From Bacteroidales bacterium (GTDB lineage: Bacteria; Bacteroidota; Bacteroidia; Bacteroidales; UBA932), in NCBI GenBank assembly GCA_017554335.1, contig JAFZIO010000071.1:17748-81747 (forward strand): a DNA stretch of 64,000 bases. Reading direction: 5' to 3'. Below are positions 34,098-42,067 of the stretch, in pieces. Position 1 is the stretch's first letter. Each line of letters starts with the position of its first letter. Under the pieces are notes generated by a model. It was given only the letters and a program-made list of their open reading frames with translations. It was not told the DNA's origin and ran no database searches. The position numbers were made by a program, and so were the translations under genes.

Positions 34098-35030
34098 GTA
34101 TACCTTACTATCGTACAGCTCGGGGCCGCCGACAGACATGTCTACACGGATGGTCTTGTTGCGGCCGATTTCTCCAAGGGTGACGGGGAAGCGGCAGGTG
34201 TTGCCGTAAATCTCACACTCCAGTACGAAAACAGTCTGGGGCGAGCCCACAGTAGATTCCGGGGATTCGTTGGGGTAGCAGAACAGCTCAGTCATCGGCT
34301 TCTGTGAGAATATGCCGATATCGAACGGAAGAGGCTTCTTCAAAGGCTTCTCCAAGGTCTCTGAGGGGCGGAACCCTGCGGCTCTCATTATCTCGGCCGA
34401 GGAACTCATGTTCTCCAGATATATGCGCGGATCTTCCAGCCTGGCGTATCCTTTCATGGTATTGCTGATTTCGCACAGTTGAACCCTGGACATTAGCGGC
34501 GTCAGCTGTATATGCCCTGAACTTTCCGGCAGCAGCTGGCAGGCTCCGCTCATCAGCGGGGCGTCAGATGAATCTTCTTCGAATTCGTAGCACAGCAGTT
34601 CTATTGAATCATAACGGTCTATTGCCATGCGGTTGAATGTCCTGGGGGAGTTGACAATGACAACTGCGCGCTTTGCTTTTTTGGACCCCCTGATCGCCAG
34701 ACTGTCCGGGAGGGAGCTGTAGCGTTTCCAGCTCTCAAGGCTGCCTACATTGTCTGCATCATAAATCAGTACATCTACGCAACGCACGTCGGGGAGAGAG
34801 TCTGACATCTCGCTGAATGCGCTCAGTTTTAGGTAAAACCAGCTGCTGTCTACCTGCACGTGTACATCCTGAATGTCATCGTCACCTTTTTCTTTGCAAG
34901 AGGTAATCAAACAGGCCGGCGACGAGGTAAGTAGCAAGCTGAACAAGATTAAACAATGGAGCAGAACGCTCCCCGACGGACGCCGGAAGGTGAAAGGCCG
35001 TCGGCCTGAGTGATTCCAATTAGTTTTCAT
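34095..35030 (-). CDS. Lipoprotein resembling FimB/Mfa2-type fimbrillin proteins
   Basis: 311 residues. A long hydrophobic segment ends in the lipobox-like sequence LITSC (Cys at about 45), so the protein is probably lipid-modified and outer-membrane bound. Two beta-rich halves follow: VRCVDVLIYDADNVGSLESW in the first and a closing NKTIRVDMSVGGPE in the second. This layout resembles the Bacteroidales fimbrial anchor/accessory family (FimB/Mfa2) or related fimbrillin-like proteins. No other fimbrial gene is nearby, so it is an orphan. A TAGCTTTG box on the minus strand at 35038-35045 lies only 7 bp from the ATG. The family call is from pattern only. Confidence 0.55.
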   Translation of the reverse strand: MKTNWNHSGRRPFTFRRPSGSVLLHCLILFSLLLTSSPACLITSCKEKGDDDIQDVHVQVDSSWFYLKLSAFSEMSDSLPDVRCVDVLIYDADNVGSLESWKRYSSLPDSLAIRGSKKAKRAVVIVNSPRTFNRMAIDRYDSIELLCYEFEEDSSDAPLMSGACQLLPESSGHIQLTPLMSRVQLCEISNTMKGYARLEDPRIYLENMSSSAEIMRAAGFRPSETLEKPLKKPLPFDIGIFSQKPMTELFCYPNESPESTVGSPQTVFVLECEIYGNTCRFPVTLGEIGRNKTIRVDMSVGGPELYDSKVY

Positions 35031-35037
35031 AGCACTG

Positions 35038-35045
35038 CAAAGCTA
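35038..35045 (-). promoter_or_regulatory. Predicted -7 box for the fimbrillin-type lipoprotein
   Basis: Minus-strand TAGCTTTG, matching TAnnTTTG, 7 bp upstream of the ATG at 35030; implies a near-leaderless transcript. Confidence 0.5.
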
Positions 35046-35107
35046 TGCAGCACTTTTCATTACTCAATGGAATCGAAAAAATCGTAAATCAAGTTTTGCT
35101 GATTCTT

Positions 35108-36205
35108 TCAGCAACCCCCGTTTTTACCCCCGGAAAGACCCTCCAGGAGCTCTGAATAACGCTTGATGAAAACTTCTTTTGTAAGTTTTTTTTCTGCTAT
35201 CTCGCGGCTTTTGCGCCCCCACTTTGCTAGTTCTTCGGAAGATGTGGCCGACAGCTTCCGAAGAGCTTTGGCAAAATCGCCGGTGTCGCAAGGATCGAAA
35301 AGCAGTCCGTTTTCACCGGGGAAGATGTATCTGGCGTTGTCGCTTACATCGCTGCAGATAGCGGGCAGGCCGCAGGCAAGAGCCTCAGCCAGAGCGTTGG
35401 AAGTGCCCTCGTAGAAGCTGGGCAGGCAGAACGCATCCGCCTTCACATATAATTCTTCTACGTTCTCGCAGCCGGGATGGATATGAATCCTGTCCTGCAG
35501 GCCGAGTTTGCGTATGAGTTTCTGGCAGCGGCCGTAATACTTGTCATTGCTGAGTGCCCCGTACCAGTCGAAATAGAGATTGTCGCAGCCTGCCTCGGAT
35601 ACGGCCTTGATGAGCCCTATGGCGTTTTTGCGGTCGTAAAGACGTGCCGTGGTGACCACGTTGATGCGGCCGTCGGCTCCCGGAATATGTCCGGACGGGC
35701 TGAAGCGCTCGGCGTCCACAAAATTGGGAATAGTGCTAAGCCTGGAGTCGAGAGCGGGGCAACGTTTGCGTACAAGGGCTTCCTGGGCGTAACTGTTGCA
35801 CACCACGGCGTCTGCCATCTTGTATAGCTTCAGACGCAGCGTGGTGTACAACCATTTGTCTGTATTGCAGTTACGCTCAGAGACCACAAGCTTGAGCCCC
35901 GGGCAGCGCTGCTTGATGAAGCAGGCCTTGAGGTTGGTGCCCACCAGATAGGAAATAAGTATCTGGCAGCCGGTCTCGCGCAGGTGTGCGGAAATATCCT
36001 CTACCAGGCGTTTCTCATTCCCGGGATGAGGGATAACCGTAAGCTTCACTCCGGCCTCCCTGAGCGGCTTGGCGTAGAACGAACCCTCCCTGTAGGTAAG
36101 GACTTCTACGTCATGGCCTTGTGCATGCAGCATGAGCGCCAGTCCTGAGAGCTGGCGCTCGGCGCCTCCGAGGCGCAACGATGCTATCATGCAACAGAGT
36201 TTCAA
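35108..36205 (-). CDS. Glycosyltransferase family 4
   Basis: 365 residues with the GT-B fold. The N-terminal half begins CCMIASLRLGGAERQLSGLA (acceptor side). The C-terminal donor-binding half has VVTTARLYDRKN, HPGCENVEELYVKADAFCLPS and the retaining GT4 signature FYEGTSNALAEALACGLPAICSDV. It probably transfers a sugar from a nucleotide donor to a glycan or lipid carrier. The start is a TTG directly after the nqrF stop, which gives the usual MKLCC opening; the first ATG (36190) would remove five residues. It lies at the tail of the nqr transcript, though a functional link with it is unlikely. Confidence 0.83.
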   Translation of the reverse strand: MKLCCMIASLRLGGAERQLSGLALMLHAQGHDVEVLTYREGSFYAKPLREAGVKLTVIPHPGNEKRLVEDISAHLRETGCQILISYLVGTNLKACFIKQRCPGLKLVVSERNCNTDKWLYTTLRLKLYKMADAVVCNSYAQEALVRKRCPALDSRLSTIPNFVDAERFSPSGHIPGADGRINVVTTARLYDRKNAIGLIKAVSEAGCDNLYFDWYGALSNDKYYGRCQKLIRKLGLQDRIHIHPGCENVEELYVKADAFCLPSFYEGTSNALAEALACGLPAICSDVSDNARYIFPGENGLLFDPCDTGDFAKALRKLSATSSEELAKWGRKSREIAEKKLTKEVFIKRYSELLEGLSGGKNGGC

Positions 36206-37480
36206 TTAAGCTCCGAAGTTGTCGAAGAGTATGTTCTCGGGTGCGACTCCAAGAGAGTCAAGAAGATCGCACACGCACTTCGTCATCATAGGAGGACCGC
36301 ACATGAAGTACTTGATATCCTCGGGGGCCTCATGGTCCTTGAGGTAGGTCTCGTACATCACATTGTGCACGAATCCGGCAGTATATTTCACTCCGGCCTC
36401 GTCTGCAGCGGGATCAGGACGGTCGAGGGCAAGGTGGAACTTGAAGTTCGGGAACTCCTTCTCGATCTCGGCGAAGTCTTCCAGGTAGAAGGCCTCCACG
36501 AGGGCGCGTGCGCCATAGAAGAAGTGAACCTTGCGGCCGGTCTTGAGGGTCTTGAACAGCTGCATGATGTGGCTGCGGAGAGGAGCCATACCGGCGCCGC
36601 CGCCTACGAAGATGTATTCCATGTCGTCCGGGTCGTTCTCCGGCAGGAGGAACTCGCCGAAAGGACCGCTGATCCACACCTTGTCACCCGGCTTGCGGGA
36701 GAACACGAAAGTGGAGGCGATTCCCGGAGGCACACCGGGGACGAACTTGAACACGCCCTTGGGCTGGGTGCGGTCGAACGGGGGAGTTGCGATACGCACG
36801 TTCAGCTTGATTATGTTCTTCTCCCCAGGATAGGAGGCCATGGAATATGCACGAATGGTGGGAACGGTATTCTTGTACTTCAGGGAAGTGATGCCGTATT
36901 TCTCCCAGTCGCCCATGTAGATGGGATCCACGTCCATGTCGGAGAAGTCTGCCTCGTACTCGGGAATGTCAATCTGGATGTACTCGCCGGACTTGAAGTC
37001 GATGTGCTCGCCTTCGGGCAGCTTGACGGTGAATTCCTTGATGAAGGTGGCCACATTCTTGTTGGAGATGACCTCGCACTCGAGCTTCTTGACGCTCAGG
37101 GCGCTTTCAGCCACCTGGATCTTGAGGTTGTCCTTGACCTTCACCTGGCATCCCAGACGCCAGCCTTCCTTAATCTGTTTGCGGTTGAAGAAACCGGTCT
37201 CGGTGGGCAGGATCTCGCCGCCGCCCTCGAATACCTGCACCTTGCACTGGCCGCAGTTGGCCTTGCCGCCGCAGGCTGAGGGGAGGAAGATCTTCTCACC
37301 TGCCAGCGTAGCCATAAGGTTGTTGCCGGGGGTGACGTTCAGTTCCTTCTTTCCGTCGTTAATGTCTATCTTGACCGTACCCTTGGGGGTAATGGCGTTC
37401 TTCACGATGAGGAGAAGAGCCACAAGCACCAGCGTCACTACGACGAGGAGTGCGATAGAAGCAATAATTGTCTGACTCAT
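36206..37480 (-). CDS. nqrF: Na+-translocating NADH:quinone reductase subunit F
   Basis: 424 residues. This is the NADH-oxidising subunit. An N-terminal membrane helix (~5-27) is followed by a ferredoxin-like 2Fe-2S domain with cysteines in SACGGKANCGQC and a later CQV. The FAD domain has RAYSMASYP, and the NAD domain has FVGGGAGMAPLRSH, with a C-terminal MCGPPMM. Electrons pass from NADH to FAD and the 2Fe-2S centre, then to the other subunits. It is the last gene of nqrABCDEF. Confidence 0.96.
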   Translation of the reverse strand: MSQTIIASIALLVVVTLVLVALLLIVKNAITPKGTVKIDINDGKKELNVTPGNNLMATLAGEKIFLPSACGGKANCGQCKVQVFEGGGEILPTETGFFNRKQIKEGWRLGCQVKVKDNLKIQVAESALSVKKLECEVISNKNVATFIKEFTVKLPEGEHIDFKSGEYIQIDIPEYEADFSDMDVDPIYMGDWEKYGITSLKYKNTVPTIRAYSMASYPGEKNIIKLNVRIATPPFDRTQPKGVFKFVPGVPPGIASTFVFSRKPGDKVWISGPFGEFLLPENDPDDMEYIFVGGGAGMAPLRSHIMQLFKTLKTGRKVHFFYGARALVEAFYLEDFAEIEKEFPNFKFHLALDRPDPAADEAGVKYTAGFVHNVMYETYLKDHEAPEDIKYFMCGPPMMTKCVCDLLDSLGVAPENILFDNFGA

Positions 37481-37486
37481 ATCCTT

Positions 37487-38101
37487 TTACAGTTGAATGC
37501 CCATAAATATCATGAATGCCATACCCATGAGGCCCACAGTAATGAAGGTGATGCCTATGCCCTTGAGGGGCTTGGGAACGTTGCAGTAGCTCATCTTCTC
37601 ACGTATTGCGGCAAGCGCCACGATGGCGAGATACCAGCCGATGCCGGAGCCGAGGGCGTAAACCAGGGGCTCACCGATACCGGTGAAGTCTCTCTGCTGC
37701 ATGAAGAGGGAGCCGCCCAGGATGGCGCAGTTCACTGCAATCAGCGGCAGGTAGATGCCGAGTGAAGAATAGAGCGAGGGGAGGAACTTCTCCACTATCA
37801 TTTCCACGAGCTGCACGAACGCCGCGATGACCGCGATGAAGACTATGAAGCTCAGGAAGCTGAGATCTACTTCCGCAAACTGGGGACCGAGCCACTGGAG
37901 GGCGCCGGGCTGGAGCACGTAGGTGTTCAGCAGCCAGTTGAGGGGAAGCGTGCAGAGAAGCACGAAGATGACGGCGAGGCCCAGGCCGTTGGCCGTCTTT
38001 ACGTTCTTCGATACCGCCAGGTATGAGCACATACCCAGGAAGTAAGCGAAGATCATATTGTCAACGAAGATTGACTTTACGAATAAGCTGATGTATTCCA
38101 T
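37487..38101 (-). CDS. nqrE: Na+-NQR subunit E
   Basis: 204-residue integral membrane subunit with about six helices, homologous to RnfA. Recognisable segments are the N-terminal [25 protein letters not shown] (read in parts) and [21 protein letters not shown], which holds one of the conserved cysteines that coordinate iron between NqrD and NqrE. It lies 12 bp from nqrD and 6 bp from nqrF in operon order. Confidence 0.95.
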   Translation of the reverse strand: MEYISLFVKSIFVDNMIFAYFLGMCSYLAVSKNVKTANGLGLAVIFVLLCTLPLNWLLNTYVLQPGALQWLGPQFAEVDLSFLSFIVFIAVIAAFVQLVEMIVEKFLPSLYSSLGIYLPLIAVNCAILGGSLFMQQRDFTGIGEPLVYALGSGIGWYLAIVALAAIREKMSYCNVPKPLKGIGITFITVGLMGMAFMIFMGIQL

Positions 38102-38113
38102 AAGGCTGTGCTG

Positions 38114-38725
38114 TTAGTTTTCCTGAAGGTCTTTGTCGATTGCCCTGTGCACCCAGATAATGCATCCCAGGAGGATGAGGGCGAACGGTGGCAGGATGAC
38201 AAGGTTGTTGGGAACGTATGCTTCCGGAAGCACCCTGAATCCAAACAGCGTGCCGCTGCCGAGGAGCTCGCGGAAGAAGGCGACTATCACCAGGATGAGG
38301 CCGTAGCCGAGTCCGTTGGCGATACCGTCAAGCAGGGAAGGGATGGGCTTGTTGCCGAGGGCGAAGGCCTCGATGCGGCCCATGACGATACAGTTGGTGA
38401 TGATGAGGCCGATGTAGACCGACAGCTGCTTGTCGATGGCGTAGGTGCCTTCTCCTGCCTTGAGGATCTGGTCCACCAGGATAACCATCATGGCAACCAC
38501 CACCAGCTGCACGATGATACGCACACGGTTGGGGATGGTGTTGCGGAGCAGCGAACACACGAGGCTGGAAAGTCCGGTGACCGCGATGACCGACAAGGCC
38601 ATCACCAGAGCGCCCTTGAGCTGAACCGTAACGGCCAGCGCGGAGCATATACCGAGCACAAGGACGGTAATAGGATTGCCCTTGAGAATCGGATTGAGGA
38701 TGGTTTCTTTAAGTTTCTGTGCCAT
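38114..38725 (-). CDS. nqrD: Na+-NQR subunit D
   Basis: 203-residue six-helix membrane subunit, homologous to RnfE. The typical LGICSALAVTVQLKGALVMALSV start and the VYIGLIITNCIVMGRIEAFAL helix, with the conserved iron-coordinating Cys, are present. It pairs with NqrE in the membrane. It is separated from nqrC by 3 bp. Confidence 0.95.
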   Translation of the reverse strand: MAQKLKETILNPILKGNPITVLVLGICSALAVTVQLKGALVMALSVIAVTGLSSLVCSLLRNTIPNRVRIIVQLVVVAMMVILVDQILKAGEGTYAIDKQLSVYIGLIITNCIVMGRIEAFALGNKPIPSLLDGIANGLGYGLILVIVAFFRELLGSGTLFGFRVLPEAYVPNNLVILPPFALILLGCIIWVHRAIDKDLQEN

Positions 38726-38728
38726 AAT

Positions 38729-39520
38729 CTATTCCTCCTCGTTGTCGTTAACGGTTTCTGCCTCTGAGAGCCCTTCGAGCATATTGAAGAATGCTCCGAG
38801 ACCGAAATGCTTCTCGTAGGCCTTGAACCAGATGTTCAGTGCCTCGTTGAGGCCCTTCGAGGTCATGGTAGCACCGGTAATTGCGTCAACCGCGTTGGTG
38901 GCGCCGGTCGCCTCGACGTTCTTCTCGAGCCTGAAAGCGGGAGTCTCGCCCCACTCTACGGTCTTGCCTATGAATTTCTCGCGGAACCATGCTTCGTCCT
39001 TGATCTTGGCTCCCAGACCGGGAGTCTCGGACTCATGGTCGAAGAATGCGCCTGCGATGGTGTAGCAATCGGGACAGAATGCGATGTAACCCCAGACCGG
39101 ACCCCAGAGGCCTGCTCCGTAAATAGGTATCACAGCAATTCCGCCCTTGAAAATATAGACGGGAAGGGTTGCGTCGCCTTCGGCAAGAATGGCCTTGTGC
39201 TGGGGCTTGAGCTTGCTTACAAGCTCGATCTTGTCCTGGCTGATCGAGAGTTCTCCGTTCTTTTCGCCGTCGAGTCCTATGGTGTAGGCTTCTTCGATGT
39301 TGTCGGCATAGAGCTGGAGTATTTCTGCGTTCTTGGCCGCATAGAGTTCCTCGGTGGACTTGATTCCGGCGGCGGACATCATCTGCCTGAGGGTTTCAGC
39401 CTTGGCGTTTGCGTCCTGGGCGGGGCCCAGCTTGGATGCCACGAAAGCCAGAACGGCCGCCACTATCACCACGACTATCGCGGTGTAGATGACTGTATAG
39501 ACGTTATTGTTGGTATTCAT
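38729..39520 (-). CDS. nqrC: Na+-NQR subunit C (FMN-bearing)
   Basis: 263 residues: one N-terminal helix and a periplasmic FMN-binding domain. The covalent FMN attachment motif is ITGATMTS (Thr in the [SDT]GAT-T context) near residue 220. The family motif GAGLWGPVWGYIAF is also present. NqrC passes electrons in the centre of the complex. It lies 2 bp from nqrB. The C terminus is acidic and short. Confidence 0.95.
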   Translation of the reverse strand: MNTNNNVYTVIYTAIVVVIVAAVLAFVASKLGPAQDANAKAETLRQMMSAAGIKSTEELYAAKNAEILQLYADNIEEAYTIGLDGEKNGELSISQDKIELVSKLKPQHKAILAEGDATLPVYIFKGGIAVIPIYGAGLWGPVWGYIAFCPDCYTIAGAFFDHESETPGLGAKIKDEAWFREKFIGKTVEWGETPAFRLEKNVEATGATNAVDAITGATMTSKGLNEALNIWFKAYEKHFGLGAFFNMLEGLSEAETVNDNEEE

Positions 39521-39522
39521 GG

Positions 39523-40638
39523 CTATGCGACTTTAAGTTTCTTTGCCCTGCGGGAAATATGTACGCTGGTGACGCAGTGGTCAATCAGCGGAGCGAAGGT
39601 ATTGAGCAGCAGGATAGCCAGCATCATGCCCTCGGCGTAGCCGGGGTTGAAGAGGCGTACCGTGATGCAGAGCATACCGATGAGGATACCGAAGATCCAT
39701 TTGCCGCACTCGGTCTGGCAGGAGGTGACGGGATCGGTGGCCATGAAGACGGTACCGAAGGCGAAGCCGCCGTAGAGGAGCTGCATGTAGAAGGGGATCT
39801 CGGTGATGCCTGCGATGTTTCCTATCCAGCCTACGAGAAGGGCGCCTGCGACACTGCCGCACATGATCTTCCAGCTTGCGATGCCTGTCCAGATAAGCAG
39901 GATGGCGCCGAGCAGGATGGCGATTACTGAGGTCTCACCTACGGAACCGGGAACGGTGCCGATGAAGAGGTCCCAGAAGCCGGTACCGTACTGGGCGGGG
40001 CCGTCGAGGGCGAGGGGAGTGGCGCCTGTAAATGCGTCTGCCACTGCGGTTTCACCCTTCTTGAAGGCTATCCAGCACTCGGAACCGGACATGTAGTTAG
40101 GATAAGAGAAGAACAGGAATGCGCGGGTGAGGAGGGCGGGATTCCAGATGTTCATGCCGGTGCCGCCGAAGACCTCCTTGCCGAAGATGACGGCGAAGGC
40201 AACTGCGACTGCAAGCATCCACAGGGGGATGTCCACCGGGACGATAAGCGGAATGAAGAAACCGCTCACGAGGTAACCCTCGCTTACTTCCTCGCCGCGG
40301 ATCTGGCTGGAAGCGAATTCTATTCCAAGTCCTACGATGTAGGAAACCAGGTACAAGGGGAGGACTTTCAGGAAGCCGAACCAGAAGTACTCGAGAATGT
40401 GCACTCCGGTCTGTCCCATTGCAAGTCCGTGCTGATAGCCGACGTTCCACATGCCGAAGAGGGCTGCGGGTGCTGCGGCTATCACCACCAGGATAAGGAG
40501 ACGCTTAAGGTCTATTGCATCACGCACGTGGGAGCCCTTGAGGGTCACGGTGCCGGGCACGTGAAGGAATGTCTCAAAAGCATCGACGGAACTGTGAAGC
40601 CAATAGAGCTTGCCGCCTTTTTCGAAAATCTTATTCAT
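39523..40638 (-). CDS. nqrB: Na+-NQR subunit B (FMN/riboflavin, Na+ channel)
   Basis: 371 residues with about ten membrane helices, the main sodium-translocating and quinone-binding subunit. FMN attachment is expected at FTGATPLALDGP (Thr ~ residue 205). Conserved segments are VGYQHGLAMG, VDIPLWMLAVAVAFAVIFGKEVFGGTGMNIWNPAL read in parts, and the GFAFGTVFMATDPV region. Length is slightly below the Vibrio protein. It is in operon order A-B-C-D-E-F. Confidence 0.95.
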   Translation of the reverse strand: MNKIFEKGGKLYWLHSSVDAFETFLHVPGTVTLKGSHVRDAIDLKRLLILVVIAAAPAALFGMWNVGYQHGLAMGQTGVHILEYFWFGFLKVLPLYLVSYIVGLGIEFASSQIRGEEVSEGYLVSGFFIPLIVPVDIPLWMLAVAVAFAVIFGKEVFGGTGMNIWNPALLTRAFLFFSYPNYMSGSECWIAFKKGETAVADAFTGATPLALDGPAQYGTGFWDLFIGTVPGSVGETSVIAILLGAILLIWTGIASWKIMCGSVAGALLVGWIGNIAGITEIPFYMQLLYGGFAFGTVFMATDPVTSCQTECGKWIFGILIGMLCITVRLFNPGYAEGMMLAILLLNTFAPLIDHCVTSVHISRRAKKLKVA

Positions 40639-40643
40639 ATCTT

Positions 40644-41996
40644 TTAAGCCATTTCTTTGAGCATCAGGTCAATGCCCTTTGCGATGATGTCCTGGATGTA
40701 AATCTTGCTCGGATCTACGAACTCGCAGGTGGCGAGGTCCTCGGGGAGGACTTCATAGATGCCGAACTTTTCCATCTTGTCTATGTCTCCTGCAAGGCAG
40801 GCCTTGGTCAGGAACACGGGGTAGATGTCCATGGGAAGCACTTTGGCGTAGTAGCCGTCGTTCATGAGGAACGGACGGGGACCGCCGTGCAGGTTGGTGT
40901 TCATGTCGTACTTGCGCCAGGGCGTGAGCCAGCTGAAGTAGCTGTGGTCGTGGCTGTACTGCTTGAAGCGGAGGGGACGTATCCATCCGAGGAGCTCCTT
41001 GTCGGTGCCCTCCTGGATAATCGTAATCTGGTCGTCCTTCCAACCGAGGTAGCCTGCTTCGCCGACGTTGGCTCCGGAGAGCATGTCGCCGCTGATGAAG
41101 CGGTCGAGCTCGGGAGTGTTGCCGTAGAAGGGGGCGAGATCCTTGACGGGAGTGCCGGGAACGGTCTCGACATAGGAAGGCTCGATGGCGGCGGGGCCGG
41201 TGACGGCGACGAGGCGCCTCACGTTGTAGCGGCCGGTCGCAAAGAGCTTGCCGATGGCGGCGAGTCCGTGCAGGGGCAGTGTCCATACAGTCTCACCCTT
41301 GCAGATGGGGCTGATGTGGCTGATCTGCACGCCCACGTTGCCGGCGGGGTGCTTGCCCTGGAAACGGTGCAGGGTGCATCCGGTCAGTCTGGCGAAGGCG
41401 GAGTCCTTCACGCATGCGTCAAGGGACACGTGCACTGGTGCAATCTTGGCCAGGGCGTCAATACCCTTCTGGATGAATGCCACCTGGTTGCCGAGCGTAA
41501 ACTCGGTATCGGCGGCCAGCGGAGCGCTGTTGAAAGCGGAAACGAAGATGCCCTTGGGGGCGGCGGCAGGATCGGCGATAATGCCGTAGGGACGCTGCAC
41601 GAGCACGGGCCAGAGGCCGCTCTGCAGCAACGCCGTCTTGACATCCTCCACCGAAAGGGCGGCGGGATCCTTGGCGCCGAATTCCACGAATTCCTGCTTT
41701 TCGTCCGCTTCGATCAGAACTGCGAGAAGCTTGCGTTTCTCGCCCCTTGCGATTTCCTTGACCGTTCCGCTTACGGGCGCGGTGAGGAGAATCTCAGGGT
41801 TTTTCTTGTCAGCAATGACGGGAGAACCGCAGAGCACGCGGTCTCCTTCCTTCACCAAAAGCCTGGGGAGCAGGCCCTTGACACCGTCCGGGCGGACGGC
41901 TACTGTGGCGGGGGTCATCGATTTGCTGACGCGAAGGTCTGCGCTGCCCTTCACGGGCACATCAAGACCTCTTTTCAAAACGATGATTTCAGACAT
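40644..41996 (-). CDS. nqrA: Na+-NQR subunit A
   Basis: 450-residue soluble-type subunit that binds ubiquinone or menaquinone in the complex. It opens IIVLKRGLDVPVKGSADLRV, then has the RnfC-like barrel segment KGLLPRLLVKEGDRVLCGSPV and a C-terminal RIVPYLP-equivalent region (DIYPVFLTKACLAGDIDKME). It is the first gene of the operon. A weak -7 box, TATCTTCG, sits on the minus strand at 42032-42039, giving a leader of about 30 nt. The same gap holds the opposite-facing weak box for the helicase gene. Confidence 0.94.
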   Translation of the reverse strand: MSEIIVLKRGLDVPVKGSADLRVSKSMTPATVAVRPDGVKGLLPRLLVKEGDRVLCGSPVIADKKNPEILLTAPVSGTVKEIARGEKRKLLAVLIEADEKQEFVEFGAKDPAALSVEDVKTALLQSGLWPVLVQRPYGIIADPAAAPKGIFVSAFNSAPLAADTEFTLGNQVAFIQKGIDALAKIAPVHVSLDACVKDSAFARLTGCTLHRFQGKHPAGNVGVQISHISPICKGETVWTLPLHGLAAIGKLFATGRYNVRRLVAVTGPAAIEPSYVETVPGTPVKDLAPFYGNTPELDRFISGDMLSGANVGEAGYLGWKDDQITIIQEGTDKELLGWIRPLRFKQYSHDHSYFSWLTPWRKYDMNTNLHGGPRPFLMNDGYYAKVLPMDIYPVFLTKACLAGDIDKMEKFGIYEVLPEDLATCEFVDPSKIYIQDIIAKGIDLMLKEMA

Positions 41997-42067
41997 TTTA
42001 TAAGGTTAAAATATAATATGCTTTAAGCATGCGAAGATACCACTTTTTTTTGTATTTTCGCGTCATT

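Noticed and set aside
35098-35112. Hairpin GCTGA/TCAGC at the end of the GT4 gene
   Set aside because: Five-base stem without a T run on the gene's strand, so not a convincing terminator.
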